Source: Isoetes taiwanensis (taxonomy: Eukaryota; Streptophyta; Lycopodiopsida; Isoetales; Isoetaceae). From it: a DNA stretch of 64,000 nucleotides. Positions within the stretch are counted from its first letter, which is position 1. The number at the start of each line of letters is the position of its first letter. Below, in pieces: positions 20,494 to 32,732 of this stretch. Under the pieces are notes generated by a model. It was given only the letters and a program-made list of their open reading frames with translations, did not search any database and was not told the origin of the DNA. The stretch covers positions 62,001 through 126,000 of the forward strand of contig JAJEKV010000420.1 in NCBI GenBank assembly GCA_021234155.1. Direction: 5' to 3'. A program made the position numbers and the translations under genes.

Positions 20494-22352
20494 AGGCCTT
20501 GAATGTTTTGACCAGCCACTAAAGCTTTTTAATGTTGTTAAGACTGCAACACTGCAAAACTCTGAGACCTAAAATCTGCACAAATAAAGTACATCAACCT
20601 TTGCATCAACTTCATGAACAAATGCCCATACTTAAGATATTGTTGAACTACAAAACTTATCTATAAATTTGCTTTGAGTAATGAATATCTTGTTGTAAGC
20701 ACTATGGCAAGAAATCAAGAAAATAAGCCAAAATCATATCTTCCTGCAGGAACCGATTGTGCAACAACATACTAACTTGTTCAATTTCATGGTGCTTAAT
20801 TCTTCCTAGTCTGTTTATTCCTCAATCCAAAGCTATGTTCCACAAGATTGATATCATCGTATGCGAAGGCAAGACCATGTCGAACTGGAGCGGGGATTTC
20901 AATACTACGGAACAATCATTTACCTCGAGTTTTTTCTCGCTTTCCGAGCTTGAGCTATAATGGTAAGAAACCCGGTTAAAGAGGCCGGAATCACCATTAA
21001 AGGGCTAATGACCACCTCTTCAATTTCGTTTTTCAAAGACATGAAAATCAAAAGCATCTTTTTCGACTATGGGCCAAGCGCTTACGCCTTTGTCGGATCC
21101 GAACATGCAAAATCGTAACGTTTTTATCCCTGTATTTTCGGATTAGCTTTGCCGGAATAGTCGTTTTGGTGCCAAGGCCTTTGGCGAGGCCCGACCAAAT
21201 ATCGTACTTAGGGCAACCACTATGAAATGGGCGTCTATTTGTGGCTTCTGTGAAATTATAAAACATTAGCTTCTTGCAAGAAACAAACTGGAACAAACTA
21301 CAAAACCTCGGTTTACCGCGCAAGCCCGATTCGTCATTCCTAAAAGATAAACCACGATGTAAAAGACTTAAGTTTTAAAACCGAAGTGAAAATCCCATTG
21401 AAATGAAGCTGAAATCCATTTTTCTCGATACTCAACCCCAAGACCAACATCTTTACCATCATTCGGCTCATTCAAGCGACCTACACCGTGAGTAAAAGGG
21501 GATACGAAAATGATCAAAGAGCTCACTCAGCTCAAAAAAGAATTCTCAGCTCCAGTCTGCCATACCAAGTAAATGAAGAAAACAATCAGAAAGAAATGAA
21601 AACCTGCATCAAATCGTTGCCTTGCCATGTTGATAGCCGAATGCAATCTCGGCTATGGCGTCTTTCAGCTCCATCGGCACTTTTCACGACCTCATATCAC
21701 ATTCTTTGGTCTCCACTCACAGATTCAGGTTAAACCCGTAGTAATCAAAGCCTACAGAGATCAGCCTAAGTTTCTGCAACTTACTGTGGCTCCAACACAG
21801 GAATGCCCCTCGTTAATCCGAAAAGCATGATAAGGATGAACTCGAAATGAATGCATCCCCTCCTTTCGTTCAACAAAATTGGCCCATCGGATCTACTCGT
21901 TGAATTCTAGCCATTGGATTTAGGGCTGGATTCAACACCGCATAACATTATAATATAGGATGTTTTACTTAATTGAGCTTAGAGTATAAATACAACTTAT
22001 GAAGTTTTGAAATGTTCATAGCAATTGTCTTCCATTTGTCATGCATGTGAATCCATGTGTCCACTTTGGATATTGCCTTGCGAGAATCATACCTATTTAG
22101 TTCCGATTGGAACTCTTGCACTTTGTCCAAATTGACTTCCACTTGTAGAGCTATCATGGGACATCTTTATTGTATATGGCATATTTTTAATTGCGATCAA
22201 TGAAGATCGACATTTGTCAATTATGTATGGCAGCAATCTAGGCATTTGTTGAGCGCCCTACATAAATTGGCAAACTCTATTTAGTTGTCTATCTATGATA
22301 ACTGTGAATGTTTTGTTCTACATCTAATCTAATGTTTATGACTTATTCATGA
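20494..22352. other. Helitron interior, no gene recognised
   Basis: Short open frames (20757-20960 plus, 21048-21323 minus, 21627-21830 plus) have codon-like composition but no family that I recognise. They may be further captured fragments. Confidence 0.4.
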
Positions 22353-23671
22353 ATATGTAGCATAATAACAGGGGGTTACTTTTAGATTTTTATACGCTTT
22401 TTTCACATGGTTTTTCTATGATTTCGTTGTTGTATTCGTTGAGGTGTACTAAATAGTATTTCTAGAGTGCACCTTTTATGGGCCGTTGATTTTCGTTGGT
22501 TGGAACAATCCGAGGGTTGTTGTCTTTCTCTGCATGTGTTTGTGCATGAACACTACGCATGTGTATGCATGTGCATGTGCACATGCATGTGCATGTGTGT
22601 GCATGTGTATTGTGCATGTGCAAGTGCAAGTGCATGTGCATGTGTGCATGTGTGTGCATGTGTGCATATGCATGTGTACTTGCCCTCTTGGATTCTTATT
22701 GCCGGAGTGGATTTTACTACCACGAGATGGATTTTTTGCTCACACTTACAAAGGTATTTATTTTTTAATGTTTCTTCAGTTAGCATAATGTGTTTTTTTT
22801 ACGAGGTATTGGTTTCCTGATTCTACAATGTAGTGCTGCAAAACCCCCTTTTGTTTCCTTCCTAAGATTTGCTGCAGATTCAAGTTTAGGCCCTCTGTTT
22901 GCTTCCAACTCTTGGATATTCCTGGCTGCCGGATTGTTCATAGCAGCCAGCCTTTAGCTTCAATCAACAAACGGATTCTTATGCACACAACAAAGTGGAT
23001 TATTCCCCTTTTCCATATCCGCAGATCAGTCAAATAGTGGCCACAAGAATGCATTTATATTGTAGGTTTGGAACTTTAATCGAACCATAAGGTGAATCAT
23101 GCATTACCTTTAAGCTAGAGATGGAGCATTCAAAATCATATGGATTGATAAACAATGGTGTCATTGTGAAAGAGAAATAGTTGTAGCAGAAGTAACAATA
23201 TGTAGAATAATAACAGGGGTTTTTTTTTTGTGTTGCAAATTTTATGACTTTCAGAATAATGGGATCAATCTGCTCTATTTTTATGGTAACTTTTACTTAT
23301 GTTCTATTTGTTTTATTGTCATCAAATTCAAAAGCTGCAGGTGATGAAAGCCTCAAATGAATTCTAGTTTTTTTCTGGTTTGAATTCTAAAATTTTTGTC
23401 ACACGGGGGGGGGGACGTCTCTAAGGCCCCGAAGGGGCAAAAAAAAAATTTTGCAACCCAAACCATTAACATCCAACATGTAAAAATTAAATCCCCCAAC
23501 ACATAACAACCAACACATAACAACCATTGACATTAACAACCAACACATAACTACCATTGACATTAATTAACACAACCATTGGGTCCAACACATTTAAATT
23601 AAAATCCCCCTTAAACCCCCTTTTGGTTTGGGTGCATATTCACACGGGGGGTGACGTAGGGCAGCGAGAGC
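22353..23671. repeat. Rep-1 repeat, copy 2
   Basis: Direct repeat of 19022-20334, displaced by 3331 bp and nearly identical. The main difference is the length and phase of the CATGTG/AAGTGC tract (22545-22680) and a longer G run (23405-23413). It ends inside the fold-back arm at GAGAGCT. Confidence 0.9.
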
Positions 23672-23979
23672 TGTTGGATCAAACCCTAGGGATGTAAAAT
23701 ACAACTTTTGGTAACAGAAGAAATAAATTCTTGAGCATTCATTATTATAAAATAGAGACATGTTGAGAGCAAATGTACAGAAACAATTGGTATGCGCATC
23801 TATATCCTTCACTATGCATAATATATTCCATTTGGGTTCTCATATGGAGGCCTATAGTTGGATCATAAACAAGTACTTTTGCTTTTCTCATCTTCCTTTT
23901 TTTTTTAGTTGAAGGAAACAAATATTTTATATCATAAGGGCTGTAAGATTAGGTGGAACATTGTAGAATTTTATGCAAT
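23672..23979. other. Helitron interior spacer
   Basis: AT-rich, no gene or repeat recognised. Confidence 0.4.
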
Positions 23980-24530
23980 ATTAGTGATGAGCAACTTGTC
24001 TAAATGGAATGGCTATGTTGTAATTTGACATAATTTTGCATCAGTTAAGTTGTTACTAATAGCAAGGATTGATATTCTCAAGTTGAGGGGAAGAGGCTAG
24101 AACTCATAAGGCTCTGAAGATACCCCAACAACCATTCTACTTATTTTCTTCTCAACTGGTACTTTGACATGTAAAAATATCTAGAAGTTGATAATGTCAT
24201 ACACAAAGTTTCTAAGCACATTTTATGTGTAGATGTACTGTGCTCAAACATTAGAGTTTCCAAAATTTTTGGCATTTTGGCAGAGTTTACAACAATGTGT
24301 CCATGAAGTGTACAACAATTGTTGTCCAAATGCACAAGTTCTGCAAACTGGTGAAGTAACATGAATTTGATTCGTGAAGAAGTCCAAGAACTTCAAGTTG
24401 AGGGCATCAAAATCATCTTCATTGCTGCCATTTAAATTGTTACTAATAAGCTCAAGCATTCTGATGACTTGAAAACTGTGGAGCTCTTTGGGTAAGTTGT
24501 AAATAGTGCCTCAAGCTTTAGTAGATCCCC
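23980..24530 (-). pseudogene. possible leucine-rich-repeat gene fragment
   Basis: The minus-strand frame 24141-24362 reads LVHLDNNCCTLHGHI, then MPKILETLMFEHSTS. This follows the spacing of plant LRR units (L-x2-L-x-L-x2-N-x-L-x-G-x-I-P) with many losses. Sequence on either side has similar LRR-like words in other frames. The evidence is weak, and no kinase domain is present. Confidence 0.3.
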
Positions 24531-26214
24531 AAATTGTCACAAATAGAACCAGTGAGCTGGTTGCCATGATAAGATGAGGACTTGCAAATTTTCTCCCAAT
24601 GCCTAAAACACATCTGCAAGTGACATGCATTGTAGAAAATCTAAATTAACCAACAAATACTTTTTCAGGAACATATGATCTTTGAAAATTTGATGAAATA
24701 GCTCTCGGCTCCTTCCTGCATGCAGAAAATGAATTTGATATTCCATATAGGGAAAAAGAAAAATAGATCGCACCCGGTCTTATTTGCTGTTGATGCACGA
24801 AAAGAAAAAATAGAAAAAGATACAACCCTGTGCCTTATGCCTTGCAAAAAGAAATCTGTATTCTTAAATCTGGCAGTTATGGTGGAGAAAAGGGTGCTAT
24901 GTGGCAGTGAAGTTTGCAAGAAAAGGGCGCCACAATGTTTAATATGAGATGCCCAATCCTCACACATTTTAGGAAGTAATGTCTGAAACATAATTAGAGC
25001 CACAATGTTTAAAATGAGATGCCCGTCCTAAACCGAAGTTCAATCCAATGGAATTATAACGGAAAAAATATCAAATAAGCAGATACAATGCATTCCATAA
25101 GTGATGTAACTCCATTTAATAATCTCTAGCAACTATGGACGTTGCAAATCCAACATGACAAACTTGAACAAATAATTCAAGCAACAATAAGATTCTCTGA
25201 GCAAGAATAAGTCACAATTTTTTACTCACTATTGTGTGGGGGTACACCCGGAGTTAGAAATCATGATAACCATGACCCAAAATGGCATACCAGCATTTAC
25301 ATTTTCTTTATCGTCATAGTCTTTTCCAAGGCCCTTAATATATTTCGACAAGCATTTGACAGATACTTCAACTTTTCCATAAGCTACCATCTCAAGAAAG
25401 CCTTCACCAATTTTTTGAACAAGATATTTGGCCTTTTTCTAAAAAAACCACTAACACGTCCAATGGAGGCTCAGAGCTCTTTCAAAACAACACAGAAATT
25501 ACCAGAATATGCCTTCATTACATAGATACATAATAATTATAACCACACTAAACTTTTTGGAATAATAATACTTACTGGACCAAGGCCATGAAGTCACGGG
25601 AAGTAGTCACGCCCAAAAGAAGAGCTAAAGAAATCTGCAAACATTATTCAAAGGCCGGAGGTTAAATAAAAGCATCACTTCTAATGTCAACTCTAAGAGC
25701 ATTTCGCACATAAATGACATTTTTTAAATTGCAACACAAACTTAAGCCATATCAAACTTAGCACCATTCCTCAATCATCATAGTAATATAGAAATATGGC
25801 CATTCTAGATTAAATTATTTCTTTATTCCGATAGTTAGTTCTGAACCTGAATGAACTTCAAGAAATAAGAAATGCAACCAAATACCAAGGAGTTTCGGCC
25901 ATATCCAAGCTCCCATGTTATTCTCTCCATTATATACATGATGACATGGCCATCACATATTAACCCAAATAATAATGTAACTTTCTTCATTAACAATGCA
26001 TTTCAAATAAATGCAAGCGCATAAACCGGATAGGAACGCCATATGTTGATGTCCTAAGCTAATATCATAAAAGGGGAACATCTACGAAACATTTACCATC
26101 TGTTCCACAATAATCAGGAATTTAAAAGATGTATTTTACACATTTGAAGCGTTTAAGTGTTATTCACTCTATAACAAGATTTCATCTTACAGCAAGTTAA
26201 AAAATATGCATTTT
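24531..26214. other. Helitron interior, no gene recognised
   Basis: Only short frames. A minus-strand reading near 25330-25440 (EVSVKCLSKYIKGLGK) looks protein-like but matches no family that I know. GCCACAATGTTTAAAATGAG is repeated at 24929 and 25000. Confidence 0.35.
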
Positions 26215-28330
26215 AGGAAGGAAGGAAGGAAGGAAGTTTATTTTAACGTCCACGGAGGCCAGAGGCCTATGAGACGGCACAGAACAGGCAAAAAAGCCAA
26301 AAACCCCAACACCAAAAACAAACAATGTAACTGTACAGTAGAACCCTACTACCGGGATGAAAAAACCCCCACTTGGGAGGAAAAACCCTAACAGTAGGCT
26401 CTCAAATACCATGCCCCAGAAGAGCAAGTCTGACGGCCGAAATCTGCAGGATGTAAGCTCCCAGTCGCGCTACCATAGGTGATGCGAGTAACAGATGTAG
26501 CGGTGTGTCGGGTCTGTTTTTACTAGTGATACACACTTTAGCATGTCGTGACACAGGTGCTGATTTAGTGCTGATTGCCCTTCAAGCTGCCCTTCATTGC
26601 CCTTCCCTTGCCCTTTATTGCCCTTCAAAAAATATTGGAATGTTCTTTATTTATGTATAATATAATGAGCATATTGGCAATGTGATTGCTGATCACACAT
26701 GTTACTTATGAAGCTGCTGATTTAGTGCTTGAATTTCGTTTTTTTGTATACCACTACTAAAAAAACACCCTGTCAGAGCATCTAAGATCAATGTGCACTG
26801 CTCGGACATGGGCATATGCTGGGCACCGCTGGAGGGCATGATGCTCATCCTCTATCACGTGCATCTCACAACACTGACATATCCTCTCCTCCCTGGGGAT
26901 CACGTGCCCGCCATTCACCCCCCAGCGACCTGTCTCAATTCTGAGGTAATGGGAACCCGTCCTTATGGCGGCAATAGCTCTCTGTTTCTTCACAGAGATG
27001 TGTGCTTTCAAGTACCGATGGGGTCCATGCTCAAGGCCGGGATTAATCTAAGCGTGATAGTGCTCTGTCTTGGGCTTTGCAAGAGTAGAGGCATCCCACA
27101 GAGTGGCAGCATAGCCCGCATCCAATTGCCCATTCTCGCCGAGAATGCGACCGGTGCCACCATCATGTTGGTAATCCATAAACCACCTCCTAAACCATCC
27201 CCTTACGATTGCTCGTGCCATACCCTCTTTTCATTTGGGGGCCTGCGTTAACAACACGGCTGTGGGGCAAGCGATGCTCATCCATCCCATCCACCTTATG
27301 GAAGCAAGTAAGATGCCTTCGATAGCGAATCTTTGTAAAGGCCGAACCCCGTCTCATACAACAAAATCGTCTGACACGGTGCGGTGTCCTTCACTCCCAA
27401 GCTATATGTCAAGAAAGCTTTCTCGCACCCTTTCCAACCTATCCCACGTATTTTTGCTAACTTCTTTGGGCCCCAAACCTCCACCCCATATAGCAAAGCA
27501 CCGGCTCAACCAAAGCCCTAAGCGGGGTGTGCTCTCCTCGCCCGATCCACAGAGATCTATCCTAAGCAACACGCGTTTTTGCCGCGCATATAAAGCCTTC
27601 CACCTGACAGCGGCTCTCCTCTCCACACACTCATCCCACGGCATGTTAGTAGTGAAATCAATTCCCGGATACTTGAAGCTCGCGACCGTCTCCACTTCCT
27701 CGCCCCTCGTAATAGAACTCGGGATAGGGTGTTGCGAGGACGAGGATCGCGAGAAGCTTAGTTTTGTGCAAGTTCACCGTCATTTCCGTTGCCCCACAAA
27801 ACCCCCGAGGGCATCCAAATCTTTGTTGCATCTCGCTGGCGTGTGAGCTAGCAAAGCTACATCATCCGCGATATAGTAAGCGGCTCACGAGGTCGCGATC
27901 GGATAATTGCACCCGGCTCCCCCCATGGTGCCGCATCCACGTCTCCAAGCTATCAATGTACAACCCAAAAGCGTTGGAGACAACGGGCAGCCCTCGCTTA
28001 ACTCCCATAGTGCTAGCTACCCGCCCGATCTTCATAAGGCAAAGGCGGCATAAATCCCATCATAAAAGCTGGTGCACCACATTACGCAACTCCCCGTGGA
28101 ACTCGCAATTCTTGCAACCTACGCCACGGTATGTCTCGGGGCGGTATCATATGCAGTCTTAAAATCTACAAAGCGACAATACAAGTCACTGTCGCTCATT
28201 CGCTTGCCTCCATCAATACTCTCAAAGTGAAGATATGGTCGGCCGTGGAGTGAGCTGGGCGAAAGCCTGCCTGGCCAATTGCCCGCACCCCATAGTTTAT
28301 AGCATTAGCACAACTCCACGAAATAAAACC
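26215..28330 (-). mobile_element. non-L1 LINE with (GGAA/TTCC)n tail, 5'-truncated
   Basis: Minus-strand RT fragment. It begins inside the RT with QAGFRPAHSTADHIFTL (about 28240-28300), then FVDFKTAYDT (28150-28180), YIADDVALLAHTP (catalytic YxDD block, near 27860), the thumb region and a C-terminal Cys/His block, RICQCCEMHVIEDEHHALQRCP (26810-26900). The 3' end (GGCCTCCGTGGACGTTAAAA) is followed by (TTCC)n at 26215-26236 instead of poly(A). Many frameshifts. Two relatives are in the window (32733-33728 minus, 55490-58626 plus). It lies inside the Helitron. Confidence 0.85.
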
Positions 28331-30286
28331 ATGCCTGAGTTTCCAAGTATAATTTCTTTATAAACCGTGTTTGCACCAAACAGAAATGCATCCGAGTCCA
28401 TGAGTTAGGCACCCATCCCGAAAACACATACATAAATGTCACTAAATTTAATCGTAAAACATCATAAATTATGTTGGTGCAGAGTAAAGCTCTTGAATAG
28501 GGCACAATTCTTTAAAGCTCAACATGATGGCAAGTTAACTCAATTTGGAGAAGAAGGCCAGAAAGGGACTTGAATTTGCAATGTAGAAAGAAGCACGCCA
28601 TTAATTTATACGTTGAGTTGACTCTCAATAGTTGTTATGAACATTTACCGCAGGCTAATGTCCTCAAACTGTTTAGCTCCTTACCATGCAATATACAAAC
28701 CTATACAATCATGCAGTGTAACTTACACTGATCCCATGGCATTGAAAGTTGCGCATTGTGCTTCGCTTCTTCCAAGCTGGTGTACAATAATAAGGAAGGT
28801 TAACTAAAAGGGAAGGAAAAAGAAAAATAAGAGGAGGAGGAGCTGCTGCAAAGCATACACATAGATGTTACCTTGTCACACAAAGGGATTCCCATTGCAA
28901 GTCCAAGGGCCTTACTTCCTCAATCATTCTACCAAATTCAGATCCTCGGTTCCTCTTCTGGGACCTAGCAGAATTAGACCGATGGCCAGCCTATATCGGT
29001 GGTAGATTTCAAAAGTATAGCTACATGGCTCTTGTTGTATTGGAGTTCCTAATAGAAGAATTGGCATTCTTTGGCATCTGCAGAGATGGGCTATGGCAAT
29101 ACCCAAATTGGTTTAACTCTACTCGCTTTGTTAGTTTAACTCTCCAAGACAAACAACCATATTAACTACCTAAAATTGAAGAGAATATGTATAAATAAAA
29201 GACTTACATGAAAAGCGAGTGGTCAATCTTGGAGAATTCCACCGACCACCTAGGGATCAGCCTGAAAGGCGGATCGTTGGGCAAGCTTCATGAGGGGCAA
29301 TTAGTAATACATTCCGCTCTAAAAACTTGGCCGATCATTCATTCTTCAAGGAAAAAAAATCTAGCCCCGCTTCCGCGGTGTATATAAGCGCCTTAAATAT
29401 GAAGCCTCAAACGTCAAGCGGGAAGCAGATGAACTATGTGGTCGGGCTTTGCGGATGCCCAACAAAAACCCTATTTATTTATTAAGGAGAATGAACTTAC
29501 CTCAAGAAGGGGAATAGGAGCGGGCAGAACTCCTCGCCATTGAGATGTTTTCCACATACCGCTCGACTCTCCCGGTAGCATTTCTCCATCCGCTTAGAAT
29601 TCAACCTTCAAAATAAACCGCAAAAATGTTGACGGATTGCATGAATACAGGCTGCTCCATACTCAAATCCACAAAAAGTGCCACAAAGTGCCATGACAAA
29701 AAAAAAGGGAGCCACAAAATGCTTTGGAGAACGCATTACTGAAAGCTGCCGCTATATATGATTTGAAAGGAAAACCGCCCTACATTTCTCCATCCGCTTA
29801 GAATTCACACATCCGGATGCCTTCAAAATAAACTACAAAAATGTTGACGGATTGCATGAATACAGGTTGCTCCATACTCAAATCCTCAAATCCACAAAAA
29901 GCGCCACAAAGTGCCATGACAAAAAAAAGGAGCCACAAAATGCACTGGAGAACTGCCGTTTGAAGGAAAACCGCCTCTACAACCTCTTCATTGAAATTTT
30001 CCTATCAACCGGACCAAAATGAAAGCAACAAAATCAACAATCAAGATGGTGCAAAATGGCTTATTGCTTCGTGATCCAGGCCATTTCGTCATTCATGACG
30101 CGGCAAGGAAAGACAGGAAAGACGCCGGCAAGGAAAGACAGGAAAGACGCTCCCATTTGCCTAGACACAAATCTTTCTAACTGATTTTAAATCTGACGCT
30201 CTAAAATGGAAGTTCTGAAATGCAAAAAATCAAGGGTTAAGATTGCGCACAGACTATCACAAAACTCCTTTATTATTATATATAGA
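28331..30286. other. Helitron 5' part with local duplications
   Basis: No gene recognised. A stretch of about 140 bases (CTCCATCCGCTTAGAATTCA ... GCCACAAAATGC) is present twice, near 29583-29720 and 29788-29940. GGAAAGACAGGAAAGACGC occurs twice at 30108-30151. The last bases are the Helitron 5' terminus. Confidence 0.5.
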
Positions 30287-31229
30287 TTTTGGGACAAATT
30301 TCATATTGCATGTTTTTAGTAGCATGTTCAAATTCACATATTTCATGTTGAAATTATGAAGAAGTAATGTCATATTACTTGGAGAACAGACAATATTTTG
30401 TAAAATAGCACGATATCATATATAAATCTAATGAAGAAAGTATATCCACCTTGCAAAAATCATTCTAGCATTTATATAGTAACACCGAGTCATTTCCACA
30501 AAGCTAGAGCTATCACACGGCGAATATATATATCGTATATATCACATTTAAATTGCATCCATGCCAAACATAATTTTATATACCAAACCAAAAGCCAATC
30601 AAAAGAGTAGTATCTAAATTAGAAATATGTAAAAGAGCTGAATAAAGAACTGTATCAAATTTATATATTATTTTCATCTCAATGCTCCAGGATTATAATG
30701 TCATAAATTTGAAAAACTTGCCAATTTTTTTTACATATTTCAAGTTCTATGTAAATGACACATGATTTTTTGGTGAAGTTTATGTCTATTATGAATAATT
30801 TGGCTATGGGGATGACAGTGCATGAAGTGTTAAATTCACACCCAGAACTAGATAGAACGGCTGACATGGAACCACACCTTGTTAAATACGTGGAAAAACA
30901 TGGATTGATTCTTTAATGTTTTATTGGAATATATGATATTTTTATATGATATTTGTGTCATGTATCCATAATTTCGGGTCTCCAATGGCCTCACAAATAA
31001 TATAATCTGCTATTATCTAACCTATTATTTTCTTCTTAATACTCTTCAATTTTGGTGTCATCTATCTTAGCAACTTGCCCTTCATTTTTGTATATTTCAA
31101 TTTGCATCTGAAATGACACATGGGAATTGCAACTTTATGTTATTTATCAAGTCCAAACAAAAGATTAAAAAAAAAACAAAAACCCCCTAGAAGACACCAG
31201 CAGGTTGGCGTGATTTTGGAGTTGAATAT
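30287..31229. other. older element remnant to the right of the Helitron
   Basis: Continues the repeat terminus interrupted at 16841. It holds the coding fragment at 30773-30916. Otherwise AT-rich. Confidence 0.45.
30773..30916 (+). pseudogene. orphan homologue of the ParB-element C-terminal exon
   Basis: The frame VKFMSIMNNLAMGMTVHEV, then HPELDRTADMEPHLVKY and GLIL, stop. It matches the end of the minus-strand frame at 42131-42436 (FMSIMSGLASGKTVSDVV, HPELDQTKEMDPYLESY, GLVPT). About half of the residues are identical and the stop codon is at the same place. It shows the C-terminal domain is conserved in an older, independent copy. The function is unknown. Confidence 0.65.
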
Positions 31230-31420
31230 CTAGCATTATAACAGGGGATTTTTTTTGTGATTTTATACGCTTTTTGACATGGTTTTCTTATGATTTTAGT
31301 GCTGTATTCATTGGGCCATACTAAATAGTATTTCTAGAGTGCGGCTTTTTTGGAGCATTGATCTGGATTAGCTTCAACAATCTAACGGTTGTTATTTTGA
31401 GCTCCTTATTCATATGCATG
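31230..31420. repeat. Rep-1 5' fragment
   Basis: ATATCTAGCATTATAACAGG, then ATTTTATACGCTTTTTGACA and TACTAAATAGTATTTCTAGA follow the order of Rep-1 copies 1 and 2 with more divergence. Confidence 0.75.
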
Positions 31421-32005
31421 AAACCAGAAAAGTTCTCTTCTCTCAAAAGTTCTTGTGGTGGTATTATCGATCCGCCCTGTTGATCCGTCTTCCTCTGTCC
31501 TCATTCAATAGTTGTGGTATGCAAGATTTTGCTTTTTTGTTTGCTAACAATGTTTTCTGTTTTAATCTTATTTGGAATATAGCATGAACATGGCGAAAAA
31601 GCATTCATAAGAAGATCCGTTCTTGATTCTGTTCACAGATAATATTTCATGGCAGATATTAAAATAATTCATGATCTATTCTATTCTATTCATGATCTTA
31701 TCTATTCTTTCATGCCAGATATTAGAAAAAACCGTTGTTATTCTGTTTTTCTTCTTCATTCATCTTCTTAAAACAGTTCAGATAAAGTGTTGTGTTATTT
31801 GGTCTTGCTTTTCAGAATTCGAAACCTGCAGGCAAATATTTAGCATGGAAAAGTGGAGATGGAGACAGATGTTGCAGTTTTTCTTTATGTTTATCTTCCT
31901 CAACTTTTCCTCTGTTTAGCATTCGCCCCTTAGTTCGAAACTGGAGCCCTGTATATGTAGCCAGAATCTGCATGCCAGGGCCAATCTGGAACTTCAATTG
32001 ACGTT
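31421..32005. other. unassigned sequence
   Basis: No recognised gene. Contains CTATTCTATTCATGATCT-type short repeats at 31670-31715. Confidence 0.35.
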
Positions 32006-32236
32006 ATGTCACTGTGGATAGTTGGATACATCAATGACATGCGATCGTCTATGCAACAAATCCGTAATGCACTGAACTCAATTAAGAACTTCATACTTGA
32101 TGCACACATTCGTTTGGACATAGATCAACGGAGGCAATTATGTGCGCAAGTAAATAGGCTAACTGCCCTCTGCAGACTGTTTGATAGGCAAATCAACGAA
32201 GATGTGTATCATATCTTAAGCCGTTATCCATTTTGA
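32006..32236 (+). CDS. hypothetical 76-aa protein
   Basis: An ATG-started frame with a helical, charged composition (MRSSMQQIRNALNSIKNF, RRQLCAQVNRLTALCRLF). There is no known domain, no homologue in the window and no splice signals. Its composition looks coding, but it could be a captured fragment or chance. Confidence 0.3.
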   Translation: MSLWIVGYINDMRSSMQQIRNALNSIKNFILDAHIRLDIDQRRQLCAQVNRLTALCRLFDRQINEDVYHILSRYPF

Positions 32237-32379
32237 ATGCTTCAAAATTGCTATACTACTTTTACTATCTTCAATGACTTAATAAATTTATAAATAATAT
32301 GCTGTTAAAGCGTATGTAATTAAATTACATTATGCTATAATATTATAGTTACTCAGGCTTCATATTAGTTATTTTTGGG

Positions 32380-32460
32380 TTGCCCCTAGGGGGGCAAGCC
32401 CTTGTTTATGTGGGCTTTTGGCATATCCTAGGTATATGCTAGAATATCCCTAGGATATGC
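32380..32460. repeat. two adjacent hairpins
   Basis: First: TTGCCCC-TAGG-GGGGCAA (32380-32397), followed by GCCCTTGTTT. Second: GCATATCCTAGG (32421-32432) with its exact complement at 32449-32460. They could be the ends of a decayed element. Confidence 0.6.
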
Positions 32461-32732
32461 TGCTGACTGCTCCAAACTTACGATTGGCTGTAAACTCTCG
32501 GTCACTTTTGTTGGTGGGCAGCCGCTCACGAAACCGGCTAATCGGAGAGGTCTTTTTGTTTCGTGCACTCTCGACGCTCAGATGAGCAGATGCACATGCA
32601 CGCCATCGCCACCAGAAACAACCAAGGATCATTGAGATCTGAAACCCTACCTTCCTCATAATAATACTCAGGGGCAGCTGCAAATGCAGAATGGGTATGG
32701 GAAGGCGGAGGTCTGTATTGCTCTCGACTTGG

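Larger units (their letters stand above)
16842..30286 (-). mobile_element. probable 13.4-kb non-autonomous Helitron with gene fragments
   Basis: On the minus strand the 3' end is the hairpin GCCCAGC-AAC-GCTGGGC (16853-16869), a short spacer ACTTTTT and CTAG, followed by host T. The 5' end is TCTATATATAATAATAAAGG at 30286, preceded by host A. Hairpin + CTRR and 5' TC with A/T flanks are canonical for Helitrons. The surrounding sequence rejoins into a repeat terminus when the element is removed. No Rep/helicase is encoded. Cargo includes sterol methyl oxidase and LRR fragments, two copies of a 1.3-kb repeat and a later LINE insertion. The pairing of these two ends over 13 kb is an inference. 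Confidence 0.6.

Noticed and set aside
26384-26392. Telomere-like AAACCCTAA
   Set aside because: Single occurrence inside LINE sequence, not tandem.
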